A stretch of DNA of 64,000 nucleotides from NCBI GenBank assembly GCA_039519185.1, contig CM076847.1:46941708-47005707 (forward strand), in the 5' to 3' direction. Positions 10,048-22,106 of the stretch are shown here, in pieces; positions within the stretch are counted from its first letter, which is position 1; the number at the start of each line of letters is the position of its first letter. The translations under genes and the position numbers were made by a program. The notes below the pieces were generated by a model, which worked only from the letters and a program-made list of their open reading frames with translations, did not search any database and had not been told where the DNA came from. Source of the stretch: Astragalus membranaceus (Eukaryota > Streptophyta > Magnoliopsida > Fabales > Fabaceae).

Positions 10048-12722
10048 TGTAACACCCTAAAATTATTTAATTAATTTATTTAATTAAGTAATTGGGGATT
10101 TAAATTAAATTATTTGACGAAATTTTATTAATTAGAATTTATGCTAATATGTGTAGGAAGTATTAGAAAGTGGAGGTGCCGAACCAAATGGACTTGGGCC
10201 TAAGTGAGAAGCCCAAGCCCATTATTCTTGTCATATGCGAAGTAGCTAGGCTAGTTGGAGGCTAGGGTTTTGTGGCAATTCGCAAATTGGAGAGCTAGAG
10301 AGTGAGGGAAAGGGTGCCGTAAGGAGAAGAGAAGTAGAGGAGAGAAGTCGCACCCAAGGAAGAGCAAGGAACGTGATTTTGTTGCTGTGGTCCTGTACGT
10401 GACTATCTCCGGAGCCTCCGTTCTTCAATTTCGAGGTTAGGGGAGCTCTATCATTCTATCTAATAATTCATATGATGGGTTCTAGATCTAGGGTTAGACT
10501 AGATTTTCTTGATGCGTTCTTGATATATTGTTGATGTTGATTTTCCATATAGATATGCGAATTGAATTGTTGGGCTATACATGCGAATTGATTTGTTGGG
10601 TTGTATATATATGTTGATCTCTTGATATGTTCTTGTTATGCGAATCTTGGGTACTGTGTGTTCATAAGATTATGGGTTGGTATTGCTTGAATTTTCGTTG
10701 ATTGATTGAGTGTGTGCATAGGCGCCTAGGGCGCCAAAGTGATAGTGATGATAATTGCTAAGAATCAATTTTTGTGCTTGTTGTGTTGCTGGATTTTTGG
10801 TTGCCTAGGTACAGAATTAGGCGCCCATGAGTAGGGCGCCCTGTGCCAAGAATGTTGTTGCTGAAAAATTGGTCATGGAAGTAGGCGCCCATGAGTGGGG
10901 CGCCCTGTGCCAAGATGATATGTGGTGACGTTTTCAATTGAGTTTTTAGTAAAATGAGTTTTGGTGATTTTCGAAAATCAAATAGGTGCATTTTTGGTTG
11001 CTGGAAAAATTGAGTTTTTACACTTTAAAATTTGTTGGGAAACCAATTTTCAGCGTTGAAAAATTGTTGAACAAAATTCTGGATGTTGCTGCTGTTTCTG
11101 GGCGCTAAGCGCCTGTGCTGGGCGCTGGGCGCCTGAGGCGTGTGTGTTGCGCGTGTTTGCGCGCCTGGGCGCTAGGCGCCCGTGTCTGTGTTGTGTTGTG
11201 CGTTGTGCGCGCCTGGGCGCTGGGCGCCTGTGGCGCTGTGTTGCGTGTTGCGTTGTGCGCGCCTGGGCGCTGGGCGCCTGTGGCGTGTTGTGTTGCCTGG
11301 GCGCCTAAGGCGCCAATTTTCAGAACGTTGCCTAATTTTTCCCAAACTTATTTTTATCATAACTTTTGACTCAGACGTCCGTTTTGAACGATTCGAAAAG
11401 TGTCGTGAAGCTTTTTACGTTGTCCATCTATGGGTCCAATTTTTAAAATGAAAAATTGTTATTTTCTGATTGTTTGTGGGCGCCCAAGTGGCCACCCCCG
11501 GTGATCGTCCCAGGGACATTGAAAAATGATATGAAGCTCTTTAAAAATCCTTTTGGTGTATAGACGACAGTTTTAGCAAAATAATGTCAAAAATGATGAT
11601 TTTGACGATGATGCCTTCGGGGCTAGTTAAATGACTGTTCCGCCCTTAGTGGCTATTATTATTATTTATGACGTGTAAAAGACTGTTTTGCCCCTATTGG
11701 CCAAAGTTGTAGATAATGATGTGTAAATGACGAGGATGCCCTTGGTGGTTAGTCAAATGACGTTTTTGCCCTCAGTGGCTATTGTTGGAGTTGATTGATG
11801 TTTATGTGTAAGTGACGATGAAAAACCAGTGACGTTTGGGGCCCGAAGGGCTAAGTGATGTTAAGGTCTAAATGGCCAAGTGACGTTGTGTGATGATTAT
11901 GAATTTGACAGGTGCTGTGCTCCGTGCGAGCAAACCGGTAAGTGACGGGTCACATTGTTGACTATGATCTGAGTAATTGTGTGATTGTGTGTTGTGAGTG
12001 GTGCATGTCATAGTGTCTCATGCCCATATGCATAAAACCAGTGACGTTTTGAGGCCTGAGTGGCTAAGTGATGATGAGGCCTGAGTGGCTAAGCGACGTT
12101 TTGTAAAAAGGTACCTTCATGCATATACCCGTGAGTGGGTTGCATTTCATAAATCTATATGACATGAGATGAGTTATTGTAAGTGATGTGAATGGTGACT
12201 GTGATGTGATATTTGGTATTTTTGGATGCTGATTGTTCTAGTGCGTGGCCCAGGATTAGTACTTATCATATTTTCTATTATATGGATTGAAATGATGCTC
12301 ACCCTTTCCTGTTTGAATGTTACCCCCGTGTTGGTAACGTGCAGGTGATTCCCAGTGAAGGTCTTAGCTTCACTTTTGAGTCGAGTCGTCATGCTCTGAT
12401 ACGTAGCACTCAGGGGGGGGACGAACTCGGCATTTATTAATGATTGTTGGTTGTTATGTCCATGTGGACCATTTTGTTAAGTTTTATTGTTTTCCGCTGC
12501 GTAGATGGTTTTGTTATGTTGAGTTTTATAAGCGACGTTAAAATGAGGCATTGAGATTTTGATATTGTGAAGTGCTACGTGGACGTATGATTTTTGAGTT
12601 AAACTGTTTTTAAAGTTTGATAAGCGACGTTTTATTGGAGTATGTGTAACATTCCCTATGAATGAAATTTTTTCAAACTCTGATTTTTATAAACAAAGTG
12701 ACGGGTAGAAAGGGGTGTTACA
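10048..12722 (+). repeat. Tekay1 3' LTR (2675 bp)
   Basis: Nearly identical to 4122-6795. Differences include GGTGCC for GGCGCC near 10315, a G-run one base longer near 12411, and a few transitions in the GGCGCC array. It carries the same landmarks and contains no gene. Confidence 0.92.
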
Positions 12723-12727
12723 CACAC

Positions 12728-12809
12728 TGTGGATGGGGGGTGGATTGTTAAGGTCAACTCCGACTCTGAGGAGCGTGAAGTCGTTTATCCGCGCCCATCC
12801 CCGGCCTGA
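12728..12809 (+). pseudogene. Tat1 antisense ORF, last codons
   Basis: After removal of Tekay1 and one cacac copy, the frame at 4121 continues here and ends at TGA 12807-12809. The acidic tail (NSDSEEREVVYPRPSP) completes the aORF. This precise restoration supports both the Tekay1 boundaries and the aORF reading. The next 258 bases (12810-13067) show nothing I can assign. Confidence 0.7.
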
Positions 12810-13067
12810 CCTGTGAGCAGAAGTGATTCTCCTGGGCGGATTGTTAGGGGTAATTTTTTAGTTCCGAGCGGAACCGGTGGCGAGGGAAGTCCCGGGTTCC
12901 GGTCGGTACCGGGGTTCTGTAATATTTTGTTACCTTTTTGAACTTGAGGGCCCGGCCGTATCCGGGGTGGCTTGTAATATTTGTTTAATTGCCCGGATTT
13001 CCGATTTTCTCTACCTTGGTTATGCTTTGTTCTGCTGGCTAAATTTGTGCACTTGTGTTTTGATTCG

Positions 13068-13365
13068 CCTTCGAGGCAGTTTACCGTGACTCGACCCGGA
13101 TCGAACTCGCCCCATAGGGTAGTCGTAACCTCGGCCAACTGGTACGTTCCTTTGAATGTTGGAACATAACGTATGTCACCTTCGGGGCAGTTTACCGGGA
13201 CTCGGCCCAGATCGAACTCGCCCCTTAGGGTGGCGGCAACCTTGGCCAACCAGTACGTTCCTTTGAATATTGGAACGTAACGTATGTCGCCTTCGGGGCA
13301 GTTTACCGGGACTCGGCCCAGATCGAACTCGCCCCTTAGGGTGGTGGCAACTTCGGCCAGCCATA
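13068..13365. repeat. Tandem repeat, 111-bp unit, 2.7 copies
   Basis: Units start at 13068, 13179 and 13290, each with CCTTCGGGGCAGTTTACCG; the third is partial. It lies between the convergent 3' ends of aORF and pol in Tat1. Confidence 0.92.
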
Positions 13366-13411
13366 ACATCGGGGAAAAACCGTCTTTTGTCGAAGTGTAG
13401 ATTGACATTTT

Positions 13412-13740
13412 CGGTATATACCATTCTTCATATAAGGAGATGATAACAACGGCATACACCGCTTTTCATATAAAGGAAATGGTAAAATCGGTATATACCG
13501 TTCTTCCTATAAAGGAAATGGTAACATCGGTATACACCGTTCTTCATATAAAGGAAATGATAACATCGGTATACACCGTTCTTCCTATAAAGGAAATGAT
13601 AACATCGGTATACACCGTTCTTCATATAAAGGAAATGGTAAAATCGGTATACACCGTTCTTCATATAAAGGAAATGGTAACATCGGTATACACCGTTCTT
13701 CATATAATGGAAATGGTAAAATCGGTATACACCGTTCTTC
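13412..13740. repeat. Minisatellite, 39-bp unit, about 8.5 copies
   Basis: The unit starts with CGGTATACACCGTTCTTC and continues CATATAAAGGAAATGGTAA. CGGTATACACCG is close to a palindrome. 39 is divisible by three, so long repetitive ORFs appear in several frames; they are not genes. Confidence 0.93.
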
Positions 13741-13754
13741 TTCCAAAGCGTAAC

Positions 13755-14195
13755 TCAACTGTAGTAGTTTTTTAATTTGGTTGCGTTCCAAGTCCTTGGG
13801 ATCGTTTTCCCGACCAGTGTCTCCAACTCGTAGGCGTCGTTACCAGTCTTGGATATAACTCGGTATGGCCCTTCCCAATTTGGGGCGAGCTTGCCTTTAG
13901 CGGCGTTTTTTAAACCGACGTCGGCTCTTCGAAAAAACAGATCACCGACTTCAAAGTTCCTCGGGATAACTTTTGAGTTATACCGGGTTGCTACCCTTTG
14001 CTTGACTAGTGCCTCTTTAAATCGTCGATGAAGTCGAGGTTCTCTTTTAACGCTTGATTGTTGTCCCCTGGTGACTTTGGATGGAGGGTTCTCCAACTTA
14101 ACTCTCCGATCTCGACCGGGATTACAGCCTCGCTCCCATATGAGAGCCGAAAAGGAGTTTCCCCCGTGGAACTTTGGGGGGTGGTGCGGTAAGCC
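13755..14195 (-). pseudogene. Tat1 integrase, C-terminal part
   Basis: Reading leftwards from 14195 the frame starts with YRTTPQSSTGETPF (end of the catalytic core), passes GSEAVIPVEIGELSW, shifts frame near 14025, and ends with LAPNWEGPYRVISKTG...RTWNATKLKNYY and TGA at 13755. It is the continuation of the integrase at 18915-19516, separated by the insertion at 14196-18909. The tail matches the Tat2 integrase end closely. Confidence 0.88.
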
Positions 14196-14399
14196 TGATA
14201 AGTCTATTTTTAGAGTCTTTTTAATAGTTATTTTCATTAAGTTTTTTTAGGTATTTTAATTATATTTTATGTCTTAGAGCTATTTTACTACAAATGTTTG
14301 CTTTTTATTTTCAGGTTTTATTTTGGAGCAAAAGAGAAAATATGAGCTAAAATGAAGAAAAAAGGAAATATTTGAGGAGGAGCAATTTTTAAGGCACTA

Positions 14400-14605
14400 G
14401 ACACCCTCATGGGCGCCAAGGGCCCCAAAAACCCAAAACTGGCCAAGGGCGCCAAGCAGCAAAACTGGCGCAGCACAGGGCGCCAAGGGCGCCAAGCAGC
14501 AAAAACTGGCGCAGAGCCTGCGCACGACCCTGGCACATAGGCGCACGACCCTAGTGCAAAACTGGCGCACGACCCTGGCACATAGGCGCACGACCCTGGT
14601 GAAAA
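14400..14605. repeat. GGCGCC and GCGCACGACC repeats, left part
   Basis: AGGGCGCCAAGGGCGCCAAG occurs here, and the Tekay2 LTR arrays have a near-identical block. The blocks then change to GCGCACGACCCTGGCACAT repeats. The array was split by the solo LTR at 14611 and resumes at 17325. Confidence 0.75.
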
Positions 14606-14610
14606 ACTGG

Positions 14611-17324
14611 TGTAACAGCCCAAAATAATTAGTTAATTTATTTAATTAATTATCTAGGGTTTGTGTTTGAGAAAAATAAAATAAAATGATAGGAATAATT
14701 ATTTAGGGATTTTAATTATGTGATAGAATATTAGAAATAATTAGTTGTTAGTATATGTGGATAGGTGGTGGCGAATTAGAGGTGTTAGTGGAGGCCCATG
14801 ATTAAGTCATAAACTAAGAAAGCCCATGATTGGTTAAGTGAGCCTATAAATAAGGAGTTTTTAAGTTAGGGTTTCATTAGTTGAGAAAATTAGATTTTGT
14901 GAGAGAGTGAGAGCTAAGGAGTGGCGGCCAAGGCAAGGAAAAAGAGAGGAATTTCGTGGCTTCCATAGAGAAAAAGAAAGAGAGGAGTTCGTGACCAAGA
15001 AAGAAAAGAGGAGAGAGAAGAAAAGCTAAGTTTTTCAAGGTTTCTAAGCCTAAGGATTCGAGTTCTTCAATAAGGTAAGGGGGCTCTCGTTCATAGTTAA
15101 TAATTTATAAACCACGAAATCATGGGTACTAGGTGTTAGGAGTAGTTGTTTAAATTGCTGTTGATGTTTATAATATCTATATGTGGCTGAAGTGTGATGG
15201 TTGTTTGTGTTGTTGAATTCACTGTTTTGAGATGTTCTGACATAGGTTTAGTATTTCAGTGACTGAGAACGTTTTACTAATTGAAAAATTATGTGGTTTG
15301 TCATTTAGAAAACTTGATTGAATGCTTGTTAATTTGGCACTGGTTTGGTTGCGTTTAGAGATGTGTAGCTCGAGATACGAATTCCACAAGTTAGGGTAAT
15401 ATTCTGGAAGCATTCTGGACATAGGTTCGGTATTTTTAGAACTGGGAACTTTCTGTTCGTCCAACAATTATGGGACTTTTTTTGTTAGAAAACAGACTTA
15501 ATTTTGGTCACTTTGGCACTTGTTTGGTTAAATTTGGAGTAGTGTAGCTCGAGTTATGAGCGTCCCAAGTCAGGTCAAATTTCTGGACTTAAACTAGGTA
15601 TAGGTTCAGTGTTTCAGGTCTTGTGTCTTCAATTGAACTCTGATTTGAACGATTCTTTTTCCATTAGAAACTATACTCAAATTGCTTTTGTTAAGGCTAA
15701 GGTTTTGTTTCATTTGGTCAAGTGTAAGTCAGTTTAGAGTGATTTGAAGTGGAAGGACAGAATCTGTCCAGTCTGGGAACCATTCGGGTTGTTTCTAAAA
15801 ACTGTACTAACTGGCTCATTGTTTTGAAACTTTAAATATATGTTCAGAAACTACACATCTGTAGCTTTCCAACGAGGGGTCTTTTGTAATTTTCCGATGT
15901 CGTTTACTATTTTAACTAATTCGCCGAATTCTGGGTGCCGTGTTCGCGTAGCCCAGAGTGTCGCTGTTGTTCCCAAATTTGTTTTCTAAATATCTTTTGA
16001 CTCGGGAGTCCGATCGGGACGTTCCTAGATGTTTTGGAAAGCTTATTCAGACGCCCATCTGAATATTCTAATTTGGGGCTCAGTAAAGTATTTTCTGGAA
16101 GAAATGTTGATGATTAACTCAAACCCTAAAAGTTGTCATTTTGAGAAACTGTCGAGTCGCAATCATTTTGGAAAATGAATCATTCTGAGGAAAACAATGT
16201 TAGTTGCTGTTGTATGGACGCCCGTGTGGCTGTCCCGGATGAGTAATGAAATTTTATGAATAAAGTGACGAAAATGCCCTTGGTGGCCAATGTGTGAGTG
16301 TTTTGATGATGATGCCCTTAGTGGCTAGTTGTGTTGACAAAAATGCCCTTAGCGGCCAATGGGTGAGTAACATGATTAGCGATGATGTGATATAATTGGC
16401 GATGATGTGATATAATTAGCGATGATGATTAGCGATGATGATTAGCGATGATGATTAGCGGTGATGATTAGCGGTGATGATTAGCGATGATGATTAGCGA
16501 TGATGATTAGCGATGATGATATAAATACCGATGTGATATTTTTAGCGATGATGTGATATAATTGATGATGATGATGTAATGTGATTGATGCATGTTCATA
16601 GTGTCGCATGCATCCATGTGCATTCAGCGGTGATGTAGGCTTCGGCCATGCGGTGAGTAGGCTTCGGCCAAAGCGGTGATGTGCCCTCAAGGCTTATTGC
16701 GGTGATGATGGATCCACACATATATATATTGCATTTCATACATTGCATACACGTCCTGTGTTTGATTGCGTCTTCTTGAACTAATGGTGTAACTGTATTC
16801 TGGGTGTAACTGTATTTGGTGTGACGGTACTTGGTGTAACAGTATTCGGCGTAACTGGATTTGGTGTAACTGTATTATTGGTGTAGTAAATTGATGGTAT
16901 CCCTGGTGTGCCTATTATACTGTGTTTCTTGTTTTATCTATTATTATCTATGTAGTGAGACTCACCCTACTGCGTCGTGTTGCCTCGTATGTCGGCAACC
17001 TGCAGGTGACGGTGACTGAAGGTGGCTAGAGATTCTTCTTCTAGTATGGTCGAGTCGGCTCTGATACGTAGCACTCGGGAGGGTTGTCCTTGTGTCTTTC
17101 CTTATGTGTTATGTATATGCCTTTCTAAGTTGTAAACCTTTTGAAGTATGATTGCCAAGTTAAACCTTTTTATTTCCGCTGCATGTTTTTGAAAAGAACT
17201 TAGTTATAATTAAAGTACTCTGTTTGCGAAGTGGTTTTCCGGTTCGAAAAATGTGACACTCTTTTGGTGCGAAAAACTCTGATATTTATTTAATAAACCG
17301 TTGGGTAGAAAATGGGGTGTTACA
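14611..17324 (+). mobile_element. Tekay-like solo LTR (2714 bp)
   Basis: TGTAACAGCCC to GGGGTGTTACA with 5-bp duplication actgg (14606-14610 and 17325-17329). A TATA box is at 14845-14852 and a leader donor at 15075 (AAG|GTAAGG). Around 16370-16520 is a GATGATTAGC repeat, and at 16790-16880 a GTGTAACTGTATT repeat. The conserved block CTCTGATACGTAGCACTC is at 17059-17076. There is no internal region. It sits inside the GCGCACGACC array of the host LTR. Confidence 0.88.
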
Positions 17325-17329
17325 ACTGG

Positions 17330-17610
17330 CGCAGAGCCTACGCACGACCCGTGCTATACCACGCACGACCCGTGCGTGTTTTCAACTGAAAATGGCCCAT
17401 TTTGGCAGAACAAGGCGCACGACCCTGGCACATGGGCGCATGACCCATGCTTGCCAGCAACGCAGAACAGCTGTTTCCAGCACAAGGCGCACGACCCTGG
17501 CACATAGGAGCACGACCCTGGTGCAAAACTGGCGCAGAGCAGCCAAAATTGACTGGCCAGGGCGCACGACCCAGGCACATGGGCGCACGACCCTGGCACT
17601 AGACAAGTCA
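17330..17610. repeat. GCGCACGACCCTGGCACAT repeats, right part
   Basis: At least eight copies of a GCGCACGACC core with variable spacers continue the array broken at 14605. ORFs across it on both strands are artefacts. Confidence 0.8.
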
Positions 17611-17849
17611 ATTTTGGCTGCACCCACTTGCTGATGGCTTTCCTTGCCAACTTGATTTGCCACTTTTTTCTGGACCATTTTGCCCCTCCACTCAAGTGCC
17701 TTGGCCCTCATATTTTCCTATAAATAGAGGCTTGATCCTCACTTGTAACTAAGCTTGAATTTTGTTAGAAAATCAATGACAAAGGCTCTCTAAAGATTCA
17801 TGACTTCAATTTACTCTTCATGTTTTTATGATTCTTGTTTATTTACTTT

Positions 17850-18240
17850 ATTGCCCCTTTAATTTCTCGCTCTTTACTTTCTCGCTCTTTACTTTCTCGC
17901 TCTTTACTTTTTCGCTCTTTACTTTCTCGCTTTCTTTTATTTTCCTTTCTATTTACTTTCTTGCCCTTTTATTTTCCAAGTCATTTACTTTCGTTGCTAT
18001 TTAATTTCTCGCCCTTTAATTTCTCGCTCTTTACTTTCTCGCTCTTTACTTTTTCGCTCTTTACTTTCTCGCTCTTTTATTTTCCTTGCTATTTACTTTT
18101 TTGCCCTTTTACTTTCCAAGTCATTTACAATTCCTTGCTATTTACTTTCTTGCACTTTTATTTTCTTGTCATTTACAATTCTGCTATTTATAATTTTGCA
18201 ATTTACCGCTTTCTTTTATTTCTCGCTATTTAACTTTATG
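17850..18240. repeat. Pyrimidine-rich tandem repeat (TTTACTTTCTCGCTC)
   Basis: A 14-15 bp unit recurs with variation (TTTACTTTCTCGCTC, TTTATTTTCC, ATTTACTTTCTTGC) for about 390 bases. It is strongly strand-asymmetric: C/T on the plus strand. The phenylalanine/leucine-rich ORF across it is an artefact. Confidence 0.85.
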
Positions 18241-18909
18241 TTTTTCTTCTCCTATTTCTTTTAAATCTTTTTCTACAATGATCATCAGTAAGTAGACTTT
18301 CTTAGTCTTGGGGTTTTTGGAAACGACCAAATTATGGGTTCCTACTAATTAATTCCCGAGACTATTCTCCACCTTAATCGCTTTGTATTTCTAAATCTAA
18401 TTTCATCGCATTTCATTATTATTTTAAAACACCACACGATGTATCGAAAGGGGAAGTGTGGTTGTTGGATCTATGAAATTAGACAATAAAATCAACACAT
18501 GAAAATAGTTTTGGTTTTATTGAGACACAAAAAGGTCTTTGCTTAATGGGTTCTACTAATAATCAACCATGAAAATAGGCTTGATAATTAGTTTAGAACA
18601 CGCGTTTGTATTCCGAAAGGAAACTCTTGCTACAGCCGTCACCTTGTCTTAAGAAATATATCGTTCTTTAAAGTTGGAAAATAGTCGAAAGGATTTATAA
18701 CGGAAACTTTATCATTTCGATGTTGCTAAAACCCCAAGTCTCTTTTTTTTTTCATCAAAACATCAGCAAAAACATTCCTTCTTTCTGAAAAGACTTTCTC
18801 TTCAGTTATTCAAACTATGGAAAATTAAATTAGTAATCACCTAGGCTCTCCCTGTGGATCGATAACTCTTTTATTACGCGATACGACTCGTGCACTTGCG
18901 AGGCTATCA

Positions 18910-19545
18910 AAGCCCATAGCACATAAGGTAACTCCTCACACCATTTGCCTTTGGCTTCATCAAGTCGCTTCCTTAGTCCATTGAGGAGTACTTTGTTTGC
19001 AGCCTCGGCCTGCCCATTAGTTTGAGGGTGCTCCACCGAGGTAAACCGGTGTTTGATTTGAAGGTCGGTCATGAGCTTTCTGAAATCCTTCTCGGTGAAT
19101 TGAGTTCCGTTGTCGGTGACAATTACTTCGGGGATCCCGAATCTGGTCATTATATTCTTTTTGAAGAATTTGATACAGTTTTTTGCGCTGATAATAGCTA
19201 AGGGCTCGGCCTCAATCCATTTAGTGAAGTAATCTACCACTACTATTAGGTACTTGACCTGACCGGGGGCGGTTGGGAATGGCCACAAGAGCTCGATCCC
19301 CCACCACGCGAAAGGCCATAGCGAGGTGAGACTGGTGAGCTCGGCAGAAGGTGCTATGTGTACTTTGGCATGGATCTGACACTTCTTGCATTTCTTGACA
19401 TAGTTTCTTGCGTCGGTCTCCATGATTGGCCAGAAATATCCTGCTCTTAAAGCCTTCCGGGCTAGAGACCGAGCCCCAAGGTGTTGCCCGCAGATCTCCT
19501 CCTGGATCTCGGCCAAGACGTAATCTGCTTCCTCCTCCTCAACAT
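18910..19545 (-). pseudogene. Tat1 integrase, HHCC domain and catalytic core
   Basis: The frame reads from LARKALRAGYFWP through CKKCQIHAKVHI (HHCC cysteines), VVDYFTKWIEAEPL, VTDNGTQFTEKDF and HPQTNGQAEAANK to ELPYVLWA, where the insertion at 14196-18909 cuts it. Two key positions look altered: the first HHCC histidine appears as Gln (EIQEE, against DIHEG in Tat2), and the first catalytic Asp is Glu (GIELLWPF, against MDLLGPF). Upstream, near 19540, a deletion plus frameshift removes the N-terminal linker. Confidence 0.88.
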
Positions 19546-20382
19546 TTTGGCTTCGCGGGAGTCAGGAGGCTTGCTCCCCGACTTGATATACTCCATCAGA
19601 GGAGAGATCCAACCTTTGTTTTCCTCAATTACAGAGACAGGAAAGACGGGCTCGGGATTGGGTAGAACGCTTGGTTTGCTCAGCGTTTCTTGGATTATTG
19701 ATCGGTGATTTCCTGGAATTTTAGTGCTGGCGAGCATGGAAAGGACATCCGCTCTGGTGTTTTCCGCCCTGGGAACGTGCTTGACTTCCACAAATATGAA
19801 ACATGAAAGCAATTCCCGCACACGAGCTAAATACTTCTGGAAGATCGGGTCTTTAGCTTCGTATTGCTTCCCAATTTGCGAGACTACCAACAGCGAGTCC
19901 GTGTTTAAGGAGAGCCGAGTAACTCGGAGGTCTATGGCAAGTCGGAGTCTTGTTATGCATGCCTCGTACTCTGCCTGGTTGTCGGAGGTAGGGAAACCAA
20001 AAGTAAGGGAAGCCTCGATTACATGGCCCGTCGGGCTTTCCATCATTAGACATGCACCGCTCCCTTTTGGATCTGAGGATCCATCCACATGGAGGGTCCA
20101 CAACTCGCCATCAAGGTCGGTGGGAGTCATTTCGGTGACAAAGTCGGCAAGTATCTGAGCTTTCATGGCCGATCTAGTCTCGTATTTGATGCCGAACTCT
20201 GAGAGTTCTACTGCCCATTTAATCATTCGTCCTGCTAAGTCAGGTCGGTGTAAGATCTGCCGGATCGGATGGTTTGTTCGTACCACGACTTGGTGAGCGG
20301 CGAAGTAAGGCTGGAGGCGTCGTGCCGCAACAAGTAGAGCGAAAACGATTTTTTCTATTTTCTGATATCTAACCTCTGATCC
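19546..20382 (-). pseudogene. Tat1 RNase H and archaeal-type RNase H
   Basis: Frame from VRYQKIEKIVFALL and HQVVVRTNHPIRQILH (RNase H end, MIKWAVELSEFGI) into a second RNase H domain: WTLHVDGSSDPKGSG, DNQAEYEACI, LNTDSLLVVSQI and KHVPRAENTRADVLS supply the acidic residues expected for archaeal-type RNase H, which Tat elements carry in addition to the retroelement RNase H. A TAG at 20383-20385 (former CAG) separates it from RT. It ends at the frameshift near 19540. Confidence 0.88.
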
Positions 20383-21750
20383 CTACAAAGCTTTGCTTAC
20401 AAAGTATACCGGACTCTGACCGATCCCTGTCTCCGGAATGAGCACGGCGCCAAGGGCCTCTTCCGAGATTGCTAAGTACAGGTATAAGGTTTCCCCCGGG
20501 CTTGGTCGAGTTAGTATCGGTGGCTCGGTCAAAGCTTTTTTAAGCTGGGAGAGGGCCTCATCCCACTCCGGGGTCCATTCGAATTTTGCTTCTTTCTTAA
20601 GCAGTTTAAACAGTGGAAGTGATTTGAAAGCGGCATTGGAAATGAAACGAGATAGCGCAGCGATCATGCCAGTGAGCTTTTGAAGCTCTTTCTTGGTAGA
20701 CGAGGTGCGCATTTCCGTCACGGCTCGGCACTTGTCCGGGTTGGCTTCAATTCCCCTTTCAGTGAGGTAGAACACCTTGTTCATCATTCTTTGATGGGTA
20801 GCCCCCGCATTTTTTAAACCAAATGGCATGACCCGGTAGTAGAAATTACCGCGGTCAGTCATGAAGGCCGTTTTTTCCTGGTCGGGGGGAAACATCGGAA
20901 TCTGGTTATACCCGGAATATGCATCCAAAAAATATAGTAAGCGAAAACCTGAAGCATTATCGACGAGCCGATCAATACTGGGAACAGGGAAGGCGTCCTT
21001 AGGACAGACCTTATTAAGATCGGTATAATCAACGCACATTCGACATTTTCCATTGCTTTTCTTAACAAGTACAGGGTTTGAAAGCCAAGTTGTGTACTTG
21101 ACTTCCTTTACAAAATCAGCTTTAATTAAATCATCTACGACCTTGGCTGTAGTAGCTGCTTTCTCCTTACTTTGAGCTCTCTTGCGCTGGGCAACCCATT
21201 TAGCCCCAAGGTTAGCTGCCAGCTGGTGACAGGTGACTTCTGCGGGGATCCCGGGCATATCTTCTGCCGACCAGGCAAAAAGATCAGCATGAGCCTTCAG
21301 ACATAGGACGAGCTTTGCTTTTACTTCATCAGAGAGGTCAGATCCAATCTGGACAGCTTGGGTCGGATCCTCCCCCAGTTTGATCTTCACGAATTCAGCA
21401 TCGGGTTGAGGTTGCCTGATTTTCTTCTTCAGCTCACGGGTCAGCTCGTCGTCGCTTTCTTCCTCGGAGCTGTCGGGGCCGTACCTCGCATCGAGATCTG
21501 TGACATTGACTTCGGCAGCTCTGCTGTTTCTTCTCTTCTTGGAATCTTGCCGGGCTTCCGCTTCTTCGAGGGGAACCTCCTCCTCCGAGGCTTGCCTATC
21601 TGCTTTTACGTGCAGATAGAAACATCTCTGGGCGGACTCTAGATCGGCATCGAGGGTAATTACTTTGTTGCACAAAGAGTATAATTTCATCTTCAGGTGA
21701 ACTGTCGAGGTTACAGTCCCGAGCCTTCCTAGAGTTGGTCTTCCGATGAT
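20383..21750 (-). pseudogene. Tat1 reverse transcriptase lacking the YxDD segment
   Basis: 435-codon frame from MKLYSLCNKV. RT landmarks are present: TTWLSNPVLVKKSNGKCRM, CVDYTDLNKVCPKDAFPVP, FLDAYSGYNQI, FMTDRGNFYYRVMPFGLKNA. MMNKVF is then followed directly by YLTERGIEANPDKC. Tat2 has about 60 residues between these points, including YLDDMIIKS. The junction is near 20768-20773 and the deletion (~180 bp) is in frame. The thumb/connection region (LPLFKLLKKEAKFEW) and the RNase H start follow. The enzyme could not polymerise without the catalytic aspartates. Confidence 0.9.
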
Positions 21751-22106
21751 TCAGTTGTAGACCGAAGGGCATGGCAAAACCAGGAATTTGGTCTTGACTG
21801 TTCTTTCAAACGGTTCTTCGCCGTAGGTGACCATCAGCTCCAAATAGCCAAGCGGCTTGGTCCGGGACCCGTTGAAGCCCGATAGGTCCGATCCTCGGTA
21901 ATGGGTGAAGTCCTCCTCCGAGATCTTCAGCTTCCTCACCAGATCGAGAAAGATTATATCTGTCGAGCTTCCCTAGTCGACCAAGATTCTCCTTATCTCG
22001 TGATTGGCCATGACTGCCCTGGTTAGAAGAGGTATGTGCTTGTTGGGCTTTCCATCAAGGAGGTCTTGGTCGCCGAAGGCCAAGAGGGGCCGCTCCGGGG
22101 CTGAGG
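21751..22106 (-). pseudogene. Tat1 protease region
   Basis: The frame carries the Tat-type protease site in which Asp is followed by a stop (TAG at 21973-21975) where Tat2 has DQGSS, then TDIIFLDLVRKL, FNGSRTKPLGYLELMVTYGE, FLVLPCPSVYN, a TGA at 21751-21753, and IIGRPTLGRL. Two nonsense codons in about 75 codons. Confidence 0.8.

Larger units (their letters stand above)
4122..12722 (+). mobile_element. Tekay1: Tekay-type Ty3/gypsy element, RT-deleted (8601 bp)
   Basis: It has two long LTRs (4122-6795 and 10048-12722), a PBS, gag-pol and a polypurine tract, and is flanked by cacac at 4117-4121 and 12723-12727. The LTRs differ at only about eleven positions by my reading over roughly 2.67 kb, so the insertion is young. 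Lineage is inferred from three CCHC knuckles in Gag, the integrase type and a chromodomain-like C-terminus (LVKVVWLG...W...SYPELF). The internal region lacks the rest of protease and the whole RT. It interrupts the Tat1 aORF. Confidence 0.93.
14196..18909 (+). mobile_element. LTR-like insertion (TGAT...ATCA) in Tat1 integrase, probably a solo LTR
   Basis: It is flanked by aagcc (14191-14195 and 18910-18914) and starts TGATAAGTC and ends GGCTATCA. Removing the nested solo LTR at 14611-17324 leaves about 2.0 kb without coding capacity, so a solo LTR or small non-autonomous element is most likely. The right end has CCCTGTGGATCG and CGTGCACTTGCG motifs typical of some gypsy LTR ends. The solo LTR at 47463-48835 has similar ends in reverse (TGATAAG, ATCCACAGGGAT). 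Family not identified. Confidence 0.75.

Noticed and set aside
13428..13791. Three long repetitive ORFs
   Set aside because: The 39-bp minisatellite unit is divisible by three, which keeps frames open without selection.
17301..18233. Cys/Arg-rich and Phe/Leu-rich ORFs
   Set aside because: They are produced by the GCGCACGACC repeats and the pyrimidine-rich array of an LTR.
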